Below are positions 44,501-52,791 of a DNA stretch of 64,000 bases, in pieces; the first letter of the stretch is position 1; each line of letters begins with the position of its first letter. The stretch is from Salinigranum marinum. GTDB lineage: Archaea; Halobacteriota; Halobacteria; Halobacteriales; Haloferacaceae. Position numbers and translations under genes: made by a program. The notes below the pieces were generated by a model. The model worked only from the letters and a program-made list of their open reading frames with translations. It was not told the DNA's origin and did not search any database. The stretch is taken from NCBI RefSeq assembly GCF_024228675.1, contig NZ_CP100462.1, positions 1 through 64,000 on the forward strand, written 5' to 3'.

Positions 44501-44994
44501 GTGACGTTCGTCGGCGTGGGCGTCGGTGTGGTCGTGTCGGTGGTGGTTGCCTCTCCGGTCGCGTTCGCGTCGTTCGTCGGCGTGGGCGTCGGTGTGGTCG
44601 TGCCGGTGGTAGTTGCCTCCTCTGTCGCGTTCGAATCAGTCTCCGGCGTGACTGTCGGGGTGGACGACGGCGTGACTGTCGGCGTGGGCGTCGGGGTGGA
44701 CGACGGCGTCGCTGTCGGCGTGGGCGTCGGGGTGGACGACGGCGTCGCTGTCGGCGTGGGCGTCGGGGTGGACGACGGCGTCGCTGTCGGCGTGGGCATC
44801 GTGGTTTGCGTCGGTGTCGGTGCTGGCGTCGATGTCGGAGTCGAAGCCGCCGACTCCGTCTGTGCGGCGAGCCCCGACGGTGCCGACCCCGTCTCGGCTC
44901 CGATCACGCCGCCAGAGACGACTGCTCCCGCAGGGATAGAGAGGGTCAGAAGCAATGCGACGAGGGCCGCGGTGAACTGCGTTGTTCGTGGCAT
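41551..44994 (-). CDS. Large secreted protein with dockerin, Ca2+-binding repeats and VWA domain
   Basis: From ATG 44994 the product has 1147 residues. The order is: signal peptide (1-24); Thr/Pro-rich linker (50-165) built from a 12-residue repeat; a type I dockerin at about 184-248 with two EF-hand-like loops (DVNGDGQLSVADTQALLANL and DYTDDSRVDVGDVQRLFRAV); a run of thrombospondin-3-like DxDxDG repeats (250-430); a beta domain; and a VWA domain from about 570 with MIDAS DTSGSMS at 577-583. Further DxDG repeats and a C-terminal region follow. No C-terminal anchor is seen, so dockerin binding to a cohesin could tether it. It is divergent from a cohesin-bearing gene. Confidence 0.85.
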   Translation of the reverse strand: MPRTTQFTAALVALLLTLSIPAGAVVSGGVIGAETGSAPSGLAAQTESAASTPTSTPAPTPTQTTMPTPTATPSSTPTPTPTATPSSTPTPTPTATPSSTPTPTPTVTPSSTPTVTPETDSNATEEATTTGTTTPTPTPTNDANATGEATTTDTTTPTPTPTNVTTNDTNATGLPPVIPGSPPTDLDGDGRYQDVNGDGQLSVADTQALLANLNRTAVQNNTAAYDYTDDSRVDVGDVQRLFRAVLQIPSEDRDGDGLPDAYERNVTGTDPADVDSNSTVNTAITGDDGLIDGREDPDGDGLINYRERLLDTDPFANDTDGDGLPDAFESRYPGIDPTVADTDGDGTADAADDLDGDGLSTGDERARGTEIGTTDTDDDGLRDGPEVNTHGTDPTDEDTDSDGVPDGDEVALGSDPLSRDTDGDGVSDDQATYDVTMPVPNTTATVDITGPYTIASGVEVDRVSQTDDDEFRKSPVIHVKNRTPIDGGTVRFDVPDDLDGDDPGNLTLLKWSPDDDGRWHVINTTVANGTATAEVDDFSYLTLANGNEFIDRISVTKPTRPRGGGDVNPVDATLVIDTSGSMSGDKIADARRASREFVDALGPGDQASVIGFDFAADTKQPLTNDFDAVRSSIAGLRASGGTEIGSGLREARRQHNTNGVSSHDQVMVLLSDGRGSGGAMGQARQAADEGVTINTVAVGDSADEDLLRRIALETGGEFITVTDSTDLGDAFGDIGDQVKYQDNDEGVGDGLYDVAERNGIYIPAGPDMGDVVYSDPNATDTDDDGLNDSQEVTLLDRNDAVTAAAERFVPEDAKQGAWIAVATSDPTKANTDDAGLGDKQELANGSNPFVAERLFVSLEVMTRTDENGNQQFGSDTQTAVLAGAYTKDGDISRGIPVLGFGSSNVPPSWLSGELDDNQLRDGKSYVLVKAVVQKRIAGPAADPIDGGSIELTNPQNGATIRGGSTVEFDPGNDTAKADLVIELDGDLAEYSVTRLGQLQFVTTIDGDSPFARGTSGGQERFVVESTPYGVRNFGVNQVNQVVNTAVQNLKNGVLAAQFVYSQYYGLTLNVNFRSTTKELIYEALDEAAGQIRTRIENAKFDGDTEIRKARGNTLVFDKVSEDSFLGGVSDGSRVYGQFRGSGVIREN
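44661..44804. repeat. Four 36-bp tandem repeats in the Thr/Pro linker
   Basis: Units start at 44661, 44697, 44733 and 44769 (exact 36-bp period; the last is slightly diverged). They encode TATPSSTPTPTP-type linker repeats in the dockerin/VWA protein on the minus strand. Copy number is likely to vary by slippage. The linker would be an O-glycosylated, extended spacer. Confidence 0.8.
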
Positions 44995-45096
44995 ATGTGG
45001 CCGAGTCAGAGCGCCACCGTGTCGGCGGTCGGTCGTGTCCGAGTCCAACATTCGGCAGAACAAAAATTTAACCATCTCTGTACAAAGTTGGCCTCA

Positions 45097-46419
45097 ATGA
45101 AACGGATCGGTTCAGTACATCTCGGATTACGACACGCCGTCGTCGGAATCGTCCTCGCGATTGCGCTCACCACGGGGTTGATCGGTATCGCCACCGCGGC
45201 GGGGTCGATAGACGTGTCGCTCGTCCCCGAGACGCGCTCGCTCGACGTCGGCGACGCGACGACGGTCGATGTCATGGTCGAATCCGCGAGCGGCGGAGTT
45301 GGCTCGTACGACCTCCAGGTAGTCGTCGGCGATTCAGCCGTGGCGACCGTCACCGCCGCGACTGCGGCCGGCGGCCCGTCGTACGAGAACACGGCGGTCT
45401 TCGATGGAGGAAAGCGGGCGGACATCGTCGCCACCGGGGCGGACACGGCCGACACGGGCACGGTGACGGTCGCGTCGGTCACCGTCGAGGCGACCGGTTC
45501 CGGGTCAACGCCGCTCTCGCTCCGCGTCACCGACGTGAGCGACGAGGACGGCGTGTCGTACACCGTCTCCGACACGCCCGGCGCGACGGTCTCCGTGAGC
45601 GGGACGCCGACGCCGACAACAACGGCAACAGCGGAGCCGACCGACGACTCCAGCGACGGCGACGCCGCTGACGACGGCGGCGACGGTCCCGCAGAGTCGT
45701 TCGACTACTCCGTGATCGTCGACGACGGCGTGACGAGGCTCGAACTGTCGGACGCGGCGGCGAACAGGCGGTACGACATCGACCTCGGGAACTCGATCAG
45801 CGCTGGCGAGTCGACCGTCACTGCCGCCGAGTTCTTCTTCGACCGGAGCGTGACAGCGGCCACCGTCCGGTTCGACGCAAGCGAGACGCCACCCGAAAGC
45901 GTGACCGGGCTCGACACCGCGATCGTGTACGTCGCCGTCGAGGCCGACGGGGTCGCCGCCGAGGACATCAACGAGGTTGAAGTCGGCTTCACGGTCTCGC
46001 AGTCGACGCTCGACAATCGGGGGCTTGCCCCCGACGAGATCCGGTTGTACCGGTACGACGGTGGCGCCTGGATTCCACACGAGACGACACACGACGGCGA
46101 GACCGAGTTCACCGCGGAGGACGTCCCCACCTTCGGCGTGTACGCCATTGGACCGAGCGGGTCGACGGCGGTGACGGCTACATCATCGGCGACGGCGACA
46201 CCGCCGACCGACTCCTCCACCGCGAGCCCAATAGCTTCCACGACGCCGACGGAGACAGAGACGACTCCCGCGACGGCCGCCGAGACGCCGTTGTCGACAC
46301 GAACACCGGCCGCCGGGACGCGGACCACGAGCACGACCTTCCCTGGATTCACGCCGATCGCCGGTCTGGTCGCGCTGGCCACGGCAGCGGTCGTCGCCGC
46401 CCGCACTTCCCGTCGCTGA
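45097..46419 (+). CDS. Cohesin-domain surface protein with PGF-CTERM anchor
   Basis: This 440-residue secreted protein has a signal peptide (AVVGIVLAIALTTGLIGIAT), then a cohesin-like beta domain at about 38-170 (VSLVPETRSLDVGDATTVDV, then YDLQVVVGDSA). A Thr/Asp linker and a PGF-pre-PGF-type domain (about 210-370, ending TFGVYAIGPSG) follow. A Thr-rich stalk leads to a PGF-CTERM tail: FPGF at 415-418, hydrophobic helix and RR end. PGF-CTERM proteins are processed by archaeosortase A and lipid-linked. ATG 45097 is preceded by an AT-rich promoter shared with the divergent dockerin gene 102 bases away. Confidence 0.87.
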   Translation: MKRIGSVHLGLRHAVVGIVLAIALTTGLIGIATAAGSIDVSLVPETRSLDVGDATTVDVMVESASGGVGSYDLQVVVGDSAVATVTAATAAGGPSYENTAVFDGGKRADIVATGADTADTGTVTVASVTVEATGSGSTPLSLRVTDVSDEDGVSYTVSDTPGATVSVSGTPTPTTTATAEPTDDSSDGDAADDGGDGPAESFDYSVIVDDGVTRLELSDAAANRRYDIDLGNSISAGESTVTAAEFFFDRSVTAATVRFDASETPPESVTGLDTAIVYVAVEADGVAAEDINEVEVGFTVSQSTLDNRGLAPDEIRLYRYDGGAWIPHETTHDGETEFTAEDVPTFGVYAIGPSGSTAVTATSSATATPPTDSSTASPIASTTPTETETTPATAAETPLSTRTPAAGTRTTSTTFPGFTPIAGLVALATAAVVAARTSRR

Positions 46420-46484
46420 CGGATTCCCCGGCGACCCCACGACAACCACCATTACTATCTGCTCGTACCGCTCTCCGGCGTGGC

Positions 46485-47327
46485 TCACCGCTCGGGGAAC
46501 GCCTCGGAGCCTTCGGCTGCGGTCGATGCGGGCTGTGAATCCGAGCCGCCCCCGAGCCGCCCCGACACGACCAGGTAGTCGCGGGCGAAGACGACGAGCG
46601 ACGGCGTGACGACGACGGCCGCGGCGGGAGAGATCACGCTTGCGGGGATCACGGGAACGAGCGCCGCCGTGATGAACGCCATCTGTACGCCCGCGAGCGG
46701 GCGGCGCACGCGGCTCGGCGGCAGGTCGTAGACGGCGAGCCCGCGGGTCCGACGCCAGCCCCGCCCGGCTTTGAACAGGTAGCGGGCCGCGGAGATGGAG
46801 AGGTACCACACCGGGAGCCGCCCCCAGGCGACGCCGACGAGGGGGGCGACGAGAAAGCCCACCGTGTCGAACGCCATGTCGAGCTTCTCGCCGAGCTCCG
46901 ACCGCCGACCGACCGACCGCGCGAGCGCGCCGTCGGCCCAGTCGAGGACCACGCCGCTCCCGTACCACACGACGGGAAGCCACCGCCAGGCGCTGCCGAC
47001 CGGTGGGACGACGAGGAGAAAGCCCGCGACGCCGGCGTACAGCCAGCCGCGGCCGAGCGTCACGCCGTTTGCGACCCCGAGCGTCGGCGCGGGCGCGGGC
47101 GAGCCGTCGGCGTCCGGCGAGCGGTTGCGTTCGAGCACGCGCGCGAGGAACCACAGCTGGTATCCGAGGACGGGCGCGGCCGCCGCGAGCCACAGCCCGC
47201 CCGTCCGCGCGTCGAACGCCCGGGTCACGGCGAGCGCCACGACGCCAGCCGCGCCCGCGAAGACGCAGGCGGTGAGCCACCAGCGTCGCCAGAGCGGGGC
47301 CGGGAGCGTCCCTCGTGTCGCGTTCAT
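46485..47327 (-). CDS. CDP-alcohol phosphatidyltransferase family protein
   Basis: This 280-residue membrane enzyme has a perfect CDP-alcohol phosphotransferase signature. Asp132, Gly133, Ala136, Arg137, Gly146, Asp150 and Asp154 (within WADGALARSVG...LGEKLDMAFDT) match DGx2ARx8Gx3Dx3D. Such enzymes join a CDP-linked lipid or nucleotide to an alcohol such as glycerol phosphate, serine or inositol phosphate. About six hydrophobic segments are visible. It overlaps by four bases the gene encoding a Gfo/Idh-AKR fusion, so they are co-transcribed. Polar-lipid or compatible-solute headgroup synthesis is possible. Confidence 0.85.
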   Translation of the reverse strand: MNATRGTLPAPLWRRWWLTACVFAGAAGVVALAVTRAFDARTGGLWLAAAAPVLGYQLWFLARVLERNRSPDADGSPAPAPTLGVANGVTLGRGWLYAGVAGFLLVVPPVGSAWRWLPVVWYGSGVVLDWADGALARSVGRRSELGEKLDMAFDTVGFLVAPLVGVAWGRLPVWYLSISAARYLFKAGRGWRRTRGLAVYDLPPSRVRRPLAGVQMAFITAALVPVIPASVISPAAAVVVTPSLVVFARDYLVVSGRLGGGSDSQPASTAAEGSEAFPER

Positions 47328-49285
47328 CGCTCGAAGTCGGGGTCAGCGAGGGCGTCCAGTCGCCCGAGGTGAGCCTCCGAAAGCCGCAGTCGCGCGGCCG
47401 CGAGGTTCGACACGACGTGCTCCGGGTCCGTACTCGACGGGATGGGGACGACCCCGCGCTGGACGTTCCACGCGAGGACCGCCTCGGCGGGTGTCGCCCC
47501 GGTCGCCTCGGCGACCCATTCCACGGCCGGCTCTTCGAGCAAGCCGGGGGCGGACAGCGGCGAGTGCGCGACGACGCGGATCCCCCGCGCGTGACACCAC
47601 GAGACGAGCGCCCGTCGGGGACGGAACGGGTGCCGCTCGACCTGGACGAGCGCCGGGGGGACCCGCGCGGCGTCGACCAGCCGCGCGAGCTGGGGGAGCG
47701 TCACGTTGCAGATCCCGAGCGTCCGGGTCAACCCACGGTCGTGGAGCCGTTCGAGCCGTCGCCAGGTGTCGACCAGGTCGTGGTTCGCGCGCTCGGGGGC
47801 GCCGTCGGCGTCGGTCGGAAACGTCAGCCGCTCCTGTTCGGCGACGGGGCGCGACGCGAGCGCACGCAGGGGTCCCTGGTGGGCCCACGCCTCCGGCCAG
47901 TGGAGCGCGTAGCAGTCGAACGCGTCGATCCCGAGTTCGGAAAGCGAGCCCTCGCAGGCGGTCGCGAGGTGGTCGGGGCCGTGGTTCGTGTTCCACGGCT
48001 TGCCGACGACGAACAGCGACTCCCGGTCCGGCGACCTCGGTGCGGCGAGGAGGTCGCCGATCCGGGACTCGTTGCCGTACAGTTCCGCGGAGTCCAACAG
48101 GCGGTAGCCGGCGTCGAGCGCCGTCGCGATCGAATCGATCCGGTCGACGTAGTCGCCGTCGCGGTAGCGCGAGCAGCCGAAGCCGACGGGCGGGAGCCGC
48201 AGCGCCGAACGGATCGGTGAGTCGGCGGGCGGGCGGACGGTCGGGTCTCTTCGTTTCGGTTCGGGCACACCGTCGCCCTCGACCGGAACCGACTCGCCGC
48301 GTTCGGCCGCGGCCTCGATCGCCGCACAGACGGCGACGACGTGGGCGGACCGGCGGGCACCGCCGCGAGGAGCCTCGCCCCGCTCGACGGCCCGTGCGAG
48401 CCGTTCCGGGCCAGCGAGATGTCGGGTCGTCGCCCGCGGCTGCGGATGCGGTGCGACGGTCGGTTGACGGTCGCCCCCGCGGACCGTGACGGCGTCGCGG
48501 TCTGCGGCCAGTGCGCCCGCGTCGTCGAGATAGAGGGTGCCGTCGTCGCCGTGCAGTTCGAGGCCGTAGAACTCCCGGCTCCGGTGGTCGACGTAGAAGC
48601 TCGCTCGGAGCGAGACGACCGGGCCGGCGGCGAACTCGATCGTGGCCTCGACGTGCGGCGGTCGTCCCGGTCGTTTTTCACCGGAGGGCCAGGCGTCGAC
48701 GGCGTCAGCACGACGCACCCGGTCGACGGGGCCGAACCACGCGACGAGGAGCGACAGCGGGTAGACCGCGCCGTCGTACAGCGGCCCCACAGCGAGGAAC
48801 GAGTCGGGGCGGTCGTGCCACTCGGTCACGCGGCCGACGTGGGCGGTCGCGTACGCGAGGCGGACGCGGCCGAGCCGGCCATCGGCCACGAGGCGTCGGG
48901 CGTGTCGCTGGGCGTCGCACCGGTGAGTGATGGGCGCACAACCGAGCGCGAGCGCACGCTCCCGGGCGGCGGCGACCAGTTCGGCGGCGGCCGCCGGATC
49001 GAGCGCCAGCGGTTTCTCCGAGAAGACGTGCCGCCCGGCGTCGAGACATCGTTCGGTCACCGGCGCGTGCGCCGCGTGGCTGGTGAGGTTGACGACGAGC
49101 GGGGCGGGTTCGGCCGCGAGAAGCGCCGAGAGATCGGTGTACGCCGCGGCGTCGTGGTCGCGAGCGAGGGTCCGCGCCCGGTCGCCGTCGCGGTCACAGA
49201 CGGCCGTCAGCCGGAGCGACGACTCAGCCAGCCCGGCCGCGTACTTCTCGGCGACGGCGCCCGCTCCGACGAATGCACAGTCCAC
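47324..49285 (-). CDS. Fused Gfo/Idh/MocA dehydrogenase - aldo/keto reductase
   Basis: This 653-residue chain contains two NAD(P)-dependent oxidoreductases. Residues 1-345 are a Gfo/Idh/MocA sugar-type dehydrogenase (FVGAGAVAEKY Rossmann motif; EKP at 90-92). Residues about 362-653 are an aldo/keto reductase with the full tetrad Asp398, Tyr403 (DSAELYG), Lys429 (VVGKPWN) and His462 (ALHWPEAW). The linker (335-360) is Pro/Arg/Asp-rich. Both active sites look complete, so it could carry out a paired oxidation-reduction (epimerisation-like) on a sugar or inositol. It is co-transcribed with the CDP-alcohol transferase. Confidence 0.88.
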   Translation of the reverse strand: MDCAFVGAGAVAEKYAAGLAESSLRLTAVCDRDGDRARTLARDHDAAAYTDLSALLAAEPAPLVVNLTSHAAHAPVTERCLDAGRHVFSEKPLALDPAAAAELVAAARERALALGCAPITHRCDAQRHARRLVADGRLGRVRLAYATAHVGRVTEWHDRPDSFLAVGPLYDGAVYPLSLLVAWFGPVDRVRRADAVDAWPSGEKRPGRPPHVEATIEFAAGPVVSLRASFYVDHRSREFYGLELHGDDGTLYLDDAGALAADRDAVTVRGGDRQPTVAPHPQPRATTRHLAGPERLARAVERGEAPRGGARRSAHVVAVCAAIEAAAERGESVPVEGDGVPEPKRRDPTVRPPADSPIRSALRLPPVGFGCSRYRDGDYVDRIDSIATALDAGYRLLDSAELYGNESRIGDLLAAPRSPDRESLFVVGKPWNTNHGPDHLATACEGSLSELGIDAFDCYALHWPEAWAHQGPLRALASRPVAEQERLTFPTDADGAPERANHDLVDTWRRLERLHDRGLTRTLGICNVTLPQLARLVDAARVPPALVQVERHPFRPRRALVSWCHARGIRVVAHSPLSAPGLLEEPAVEWVAEATGATPAEAVLAWNVQRGVVPIPSSTDPEHVVSNLAAARLRLSEAHLGRLDALADPDFER

Positions 49286-49352
49286 GGTGATGGGTCGGTT
49301 GTGGGCGTCAAATAGCCCGGTGGTCGTCGTCGAGCGTGTTCACCGACCGCGG

Positions 49353-49496
49353 TCAGCACGAGACGGTCAGGACGCCGCCGCACTGCTCACACTCGAACAT
49401 CGCCGTCAGGCCCATCTGGCCGAGGTACGAGCGACGGTCGTGGACGCACTCACCGTCGCCGCCGATGCGGTACTGCGGGTCGTTGTCGAGGCGCAT
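49353..49496 (-). CDS. 47-residue zinc-ribbon-like protein
   Basis: This tiny protein reads MRLDNDPQYRIGGDGECVHD then LTAMFECEQCGGVLTVSC. ECEQCG supplies a CxxC knuckle, with further Cys at 17 and 47. Small CxxCG zinc proteins are common in haloarchaea. It is divergent from the Bat-like regulator gene 96 bases away. It is a plausible gene, but the short length limits confidence. Confidence 0.5.
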   Translation of the reverse strand: MRLDNDPQYRIGGDGECVHDRRSYLGQMGLTAMFECEQCGGVLTVSC

Positions 49497-49592
49497 CACA
49501 GTACTCCGTACGCCGATCGGGAGGGTAACCACACCCCCTACTATGGCAGGGCCCCCGGCGAACGGTAATGTACCGACGGGCGTAGCGGTCGC

Positions 49593-50315
49593 ATGAGTGA
49601 CACGGACTCCGAGCGGGAGTCGGCGCTCCTGCTCACGCTGTCTCTCTGGCACCCGGGTTGCTGGGTGCTGAACGTGAGCGAGCGGATCGACGTCGGTCTC
49701 TTGGGCTACGGTATCTACCCCCGCGCGGACGGCCGGGCGACGACCCGCTACACGCACTACGGCGACGATCGGGCGACGGTCGAGGAGGCGCTCACGACGA
49801 TCCGTGGCCACCCCGCCGTCGAGGCAGTCATGCCGATGGTCGACGGCTACTGTCGGACAGACACGGCCAGACCCGGGAACGCGACACGCGAGCTCCTGGT
49901 CGAACACGACGCGACGACGCAGATCAGCGACGCGTTCACCTCGCGCGGCTTCACCTACGCAGCCCCCTGTGACACCTCGGGGGGTCGCGAACGGTGGCGG
50001 CTGTACGTCACCGCCGACCGCGACGCGGTGAGGTCGCGACTCGACGAGATCCGAACCGCGGAGGACGCCGAGATCGTCGTCGAGTCGATCTCGCCCGTGA
50101 GCCGGGCGCGTCGGACGGATCCGCTCCCGATCGATCGGTTGTCACACCGACAGCGCGAAGTGTTTCAGCTGAGCCGGAGGCGTGGCTACTACCGGCACCC
50201 GGCGACGGCCACGGCGGCGGAGCTTGCGGCCGAACTCGGGATCACCACGTCGACGTTTCACGAACACCTCCACAAGGCCGAAGAGAAGCTGTTGGACCGG
50301 TCCCGGGAGGCGTAG
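49593..50315 (+). CDS. Bacterio-opsin-activator (Bat)-type HTH regulator
   Basis: This 240-residue protein has a C-terminal HTH_10 domain (PIDRLSHRQREVFQLSRRRG, then ATAAELAAELGITTSTFHEH), typical of haloarchaeal Bat-like regulators, after a divergent alpha/beta sensor region of about 170 residues. No PAS or GAF domain is recognisable. Targets are unknown; divergent position from the small zinc protein suggests a possible local target. Confidence 0.85.
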   Translation: MSDTDSERESALLLTLSLWHPGCWVLNVSERIDVGLLGYGIYPRADGRATTRYTHYGDDRATVEEALTTIRGHPAVEAVMPMVDGYCRTDTARPGNATRELLVEHDATTQISDAFTSRGFTYAAPCDTSGGRERWRLYVTADRDAVRSRLDEIRTAEDAEIVVESISPVSRARRTDPLPIDRLSHRQREVFQLSRRRGYYRHPATATAAELAAELGITTSTFHEHLHKAEEKLLDRSREA

Positions 50316-50417
50316 CCTCGACCCGACGGGGAACTACGCCCGCGTGCAGTCTGCGGTGGCCGTTGGAGCGCGACAGACTGCCACAGAGTAAAGTCCGTGC
50401 GGCCCTACTGTAGAGGT

Positions 50418-50810
50418 ATGGCACAAGCGAGCGCGACGCGCGACGAGGGGCCCTCGTTGGCACTCGGATCGCTGGGGACGCTCCACTGGGTCGGCATCGT
50501 CTTGGCGGCGATCACGGGCGTGATACACCTCGTTCTCGGTGTCAGCTTCCTGCCGTCGCCGTTCGGCGTCGCGTTCGTCGTCGCCGGTGTCGGGTTCGGG
50601 CTGGGCATCGCCGCGATCCTCCTCGACTACCGCCGCCGGCTCTTCTACGTCCTCGGTGCTCTGTTCACGCTCGGGCAGGTGGTCCTGTGGTACCAGGTGA
50701 ACGCCGCGGACATCGCCGCCGGCGACGTCGGCACCATCGACATCGTCGACAAGGTCGCCCAGGTGCTGTTGGTCGCCGTGCTCGTCGTCCTCTACCGACG
50801 AGAGAGCTGA
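50418..50810 (+). CDS. Small four-helix membrane protein
   Basis: This 130-residue protein has about four hydrophobic segments (GTLHWVGIVLAAITGVIHLV; FGVAFVVAGVGFGLGIAAIL; LFYVLGALFTLGQVVLWYQV; VAQVLLVAVLVVLY). Small haloarchaeal membrane proteins of this shape are common and uncharacterised. ATG 50418 is preferred to the frame start at 50397. No function is assigned. Confidence 0.7.
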   Translation: MAQASATRDEGPSLALGSLGTLHWVGIVLAAITGVIHLVLGVSFLPSPFGVAFVVAGVGFGLGIAAILLDYRRRLFYVLGALFTLGQVVLWYQVNAADIAAGDVGTIDIVDKVAQVLLVAVLVVLYRRES

Positions 50811-50888
50811 GGCGACCGGCCACGCTCCCGCCCCCGACGGGCGATCCGAGTAGCGTCGTTCATAATCCCCCGGTCCCGACATCCGCCC

Positions 50889-51701
50889 GTGTCTGGTACG
50901 TCCTCCCCTCTCCCCGGGCTGGAACTCGTGACCGAATCGCCGGCCGACGCCGCGTCGACCCCACCCGTTCTGTTCGTCCACGGCGCGTACGTCGGGGCCT
51001 GGTGCTGGGCTGAACACTTCCTGCCGGCCCTCGCCGACCGCGGCTACGCTGCCCACGCGGTGAGCCTCCGGGGGCACGGGGGCAGCGACGGGAGCCTCGC
51101 GAGCGCCGGGATCGACGACTTCGTCGCGGACGTCCGCACGGCCGTCGAGCGACTCGACCGCCCGCCCGTGCTGGTCGGACACTCGATGGGCGGTGTCGTG
51201 GTTCAGCGGTACCTCCAGCGGTACGACGCGCCGGCCGCGGCGCTCCTGGCCGCGATCCCGCCGCAGGGAATGGCCGGCTTGACGGTCGAGTTCGCCCTCC
51301 GCGACCCGACGACGTGGATACAGTTCGGCCTCCTCCAGACGGTCGGGCCCGGGCCGACGTCGCCGCGCGTGATGCGTCGTGCGCTGTTCTCGGCGGATCT
51401 CCCCGACGCCCGCGTCGAGGCCTACGCGCGACGGGTCCAGCAGGAGTCCCCACGCGCGCTCGCCGAACTGACGGGGCCGGCGGTCACCGGTCGCGTTCCG
51501 AGCGACCTCCCGACGCTGGTTCTCGGGGCCGACGCGGACGCGATCGTTCCGTCGTGGGCGGTCGAGGCGACCGCACGGGCGTTCGACACGGACGCGACGT
51601 TCGTCCCGGACGTCGCACACGCGATGATGCTCGACACGGGCTGGGAGCGGGTGGCGTCGACGCTCGCCGAGTGGCTCGACGGGATCGACCCCGCGTCGTA
51701 G
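50889..51701 (+). CDS. Alpha/beta hydrolase
   Basis: This 270-residue protein has the oxyanion segment LFVHGAYVGAWCW and the nucleophile elbow VGHSMGGVV with the Ser. An acid is likely Asp in GADADAIVP, and the His lies in VPDVAHAMMLD. The order and spacing fit a serine esterase/lipase-like or lactonase-like enzyme. It begins with GTG 50889. Substrate is unknown and neighbours give no clue. Confidence 0.88.
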   Translation: MSGTSSPLPGLELVTESPADAASTPPVLFVHGAYVGAWCWAEHFLPALADRGYAAHAVSLRGHGGSDGSLASAGIDDFVADVRTAVERLDRPPVLVGHSMGGVVVQRYLQRYDAPAAALLAAIPPQGMAGLTVEFALRDPTTWIQFGLLQTVGPGPTSPRVMRRALFSADLPDARVEAYARRVQQESPRALAELTGPAVTGRVPSDLPTLVLGADADAIVPSWAVEATARAFDTDATFVPDVAHAMMLDTGWERVASTLAEWLDGIDPAS

Positions 51702-52182
51702 CCCGGTCGACCGTGGCCCCCCGATCCCCTCAACCGGTGCTTGTGGCCGGCACTAACAGGCCATTTACCTGTCAGCGAACCACTTTAACACCCGATTAGA
51801 TAAGTCCGTCCGGGCGGTGTGTCAGGGTGGGAGGGCAGACGATTTCCCCCTTCTGACTCTCCCGAGTTCGGGACTGGTCGATGCGGTCGAACGGAAGCCG
51901 TCACCCGGTCGGTGGCTGCCGCTTGGTGACGCGTCCGTCGCGGCCTGCGGTCCCGCCAGGTCGCGGATCGGCTGCCCCATCGCCCGGCGGAGCGTCCCGG
52001 CATTCCCTTTCCCCTTTCGGCTTTCCCCTCTCCCTTCGTGGCGGTCTCTTCACGGATTCGCTCCCGTTCTCGGCGGTGGACGAGCCTTCGTCCGACGGCA
52101 GGGCCGCCGTGCTGCCGGGGGTTCGATCCGGTCGCCGTCACGTGGGGTTCATATCGGTGGCCCTCGCAGTGGCGCTCGATCG
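51702..52182. other. Gene-free interval with a pyrimidine-rich tract
   Basis: About 480 bases lie between the hydrolase and the SprT-like gene. The plus-strand frame running into the SprT gene shows no similarity before ATG 52183. A C/T-rich tract of about 40 bases at 52002-52040 (repeats of CTTTCCCC) is the only distinct feature. TTTAAC near 51784 may be a promoter. Confidence 0.4.
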
Positions 52183-52755
52183 ATGACCGAGCCGGCCTCC
52201 ACGACGGCTCCCCCAGCGACCCGGGGAGAGTTGCTCGACCGCGCCGCGTCGTACGCCGAGCGTGTCCCGCTCGACGTCGACCACGCCGCCATCGAGTGGG
52301 AGCTCTCGGAGCGGGCGAAGCGACGCGCGGGCGCCTGTCTCTTCGACCCGGAGACGGGGCGGTGTACGGTCCGGCTGACGTGGGCGGCCTACCGCGCGTA
52401 CGGCTGGCCGACGTTCACGGGCGTCGTCCGCCACGAACTGATCCACGCGTGGGAGTACCAGCGGTTCGGCGCGTCGGACCACGGCGACCGGTTCCGGCGG
52501 GTCGCACGCGAGGTCGACGCGCCCATCCGGTGTCCGACCTTCGCGGCCCCACGGCTCCGACTCGGATGCACTCGCGAGGGGTGTTCGTGGACGCCCACCC
52601 GGCACCGCGCGTCGGCGACCGTCACGTACCCCGAGCGTCGGCGGTGTGGGTCGTGTGGCTCCCGGTACGTCGTCGAACACGTCGACACGGGCGAGACGTG
52701 GACGACCCACCAAGGGTACGAGCGGGCACGGGCACGGATCGGCGGCGAGTGGTGA
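52183..52755 (+). CDS. SprT-like zinc metalloprotease-fold protein
   Basis: This 190-residue protein has the HExxH-type motif RHELIHAWEY (His84, Glu85, His88) and a C-terminal zinc ribbon (LGCTREGCSW and RRCGSCGSRY). The arrangement matches SprT/Spartan-like domains, some of which act on DNA-protein crosslinks. A role in that process is an inference from the family. It is a single gene, with a convergent small zinc protein downstream. Confidence 0.85.
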   Translation: MTEPASTTAPPATRGELLDRAASYAERVPLDVDHAAIEWELSERAKRRAGACLFDPETGRCTVRLTWAAYRAYGWPTFTGVVRHELIHAWEYQRFGASDHGDRFRRVAREVDAPIRCPTFAAPRLRLGCTREGCSWTPTRHRASATVTYPERRRCGSCGSRYVVEHVDTGETWTTHQGYERARARIGGEW

Positions 52756-52791
52756 GCGGAGAACGGTTCGCGTCCGGGTCGGTCGGGACGT

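Noticed and set aside
43705-45096. Upstream extension of the cohesin protein frame
   Set aside because: This part is antisense to the dockerin/VWA gene. A signal peptide starting at ATG 45097 gives a sensible N-terminus.
50334-51620. 428-codon open frame on the minus strand
   Set aside because: Antisense to the alpha/beta hydrolase and the small membrane protein, both of which have clear family features.
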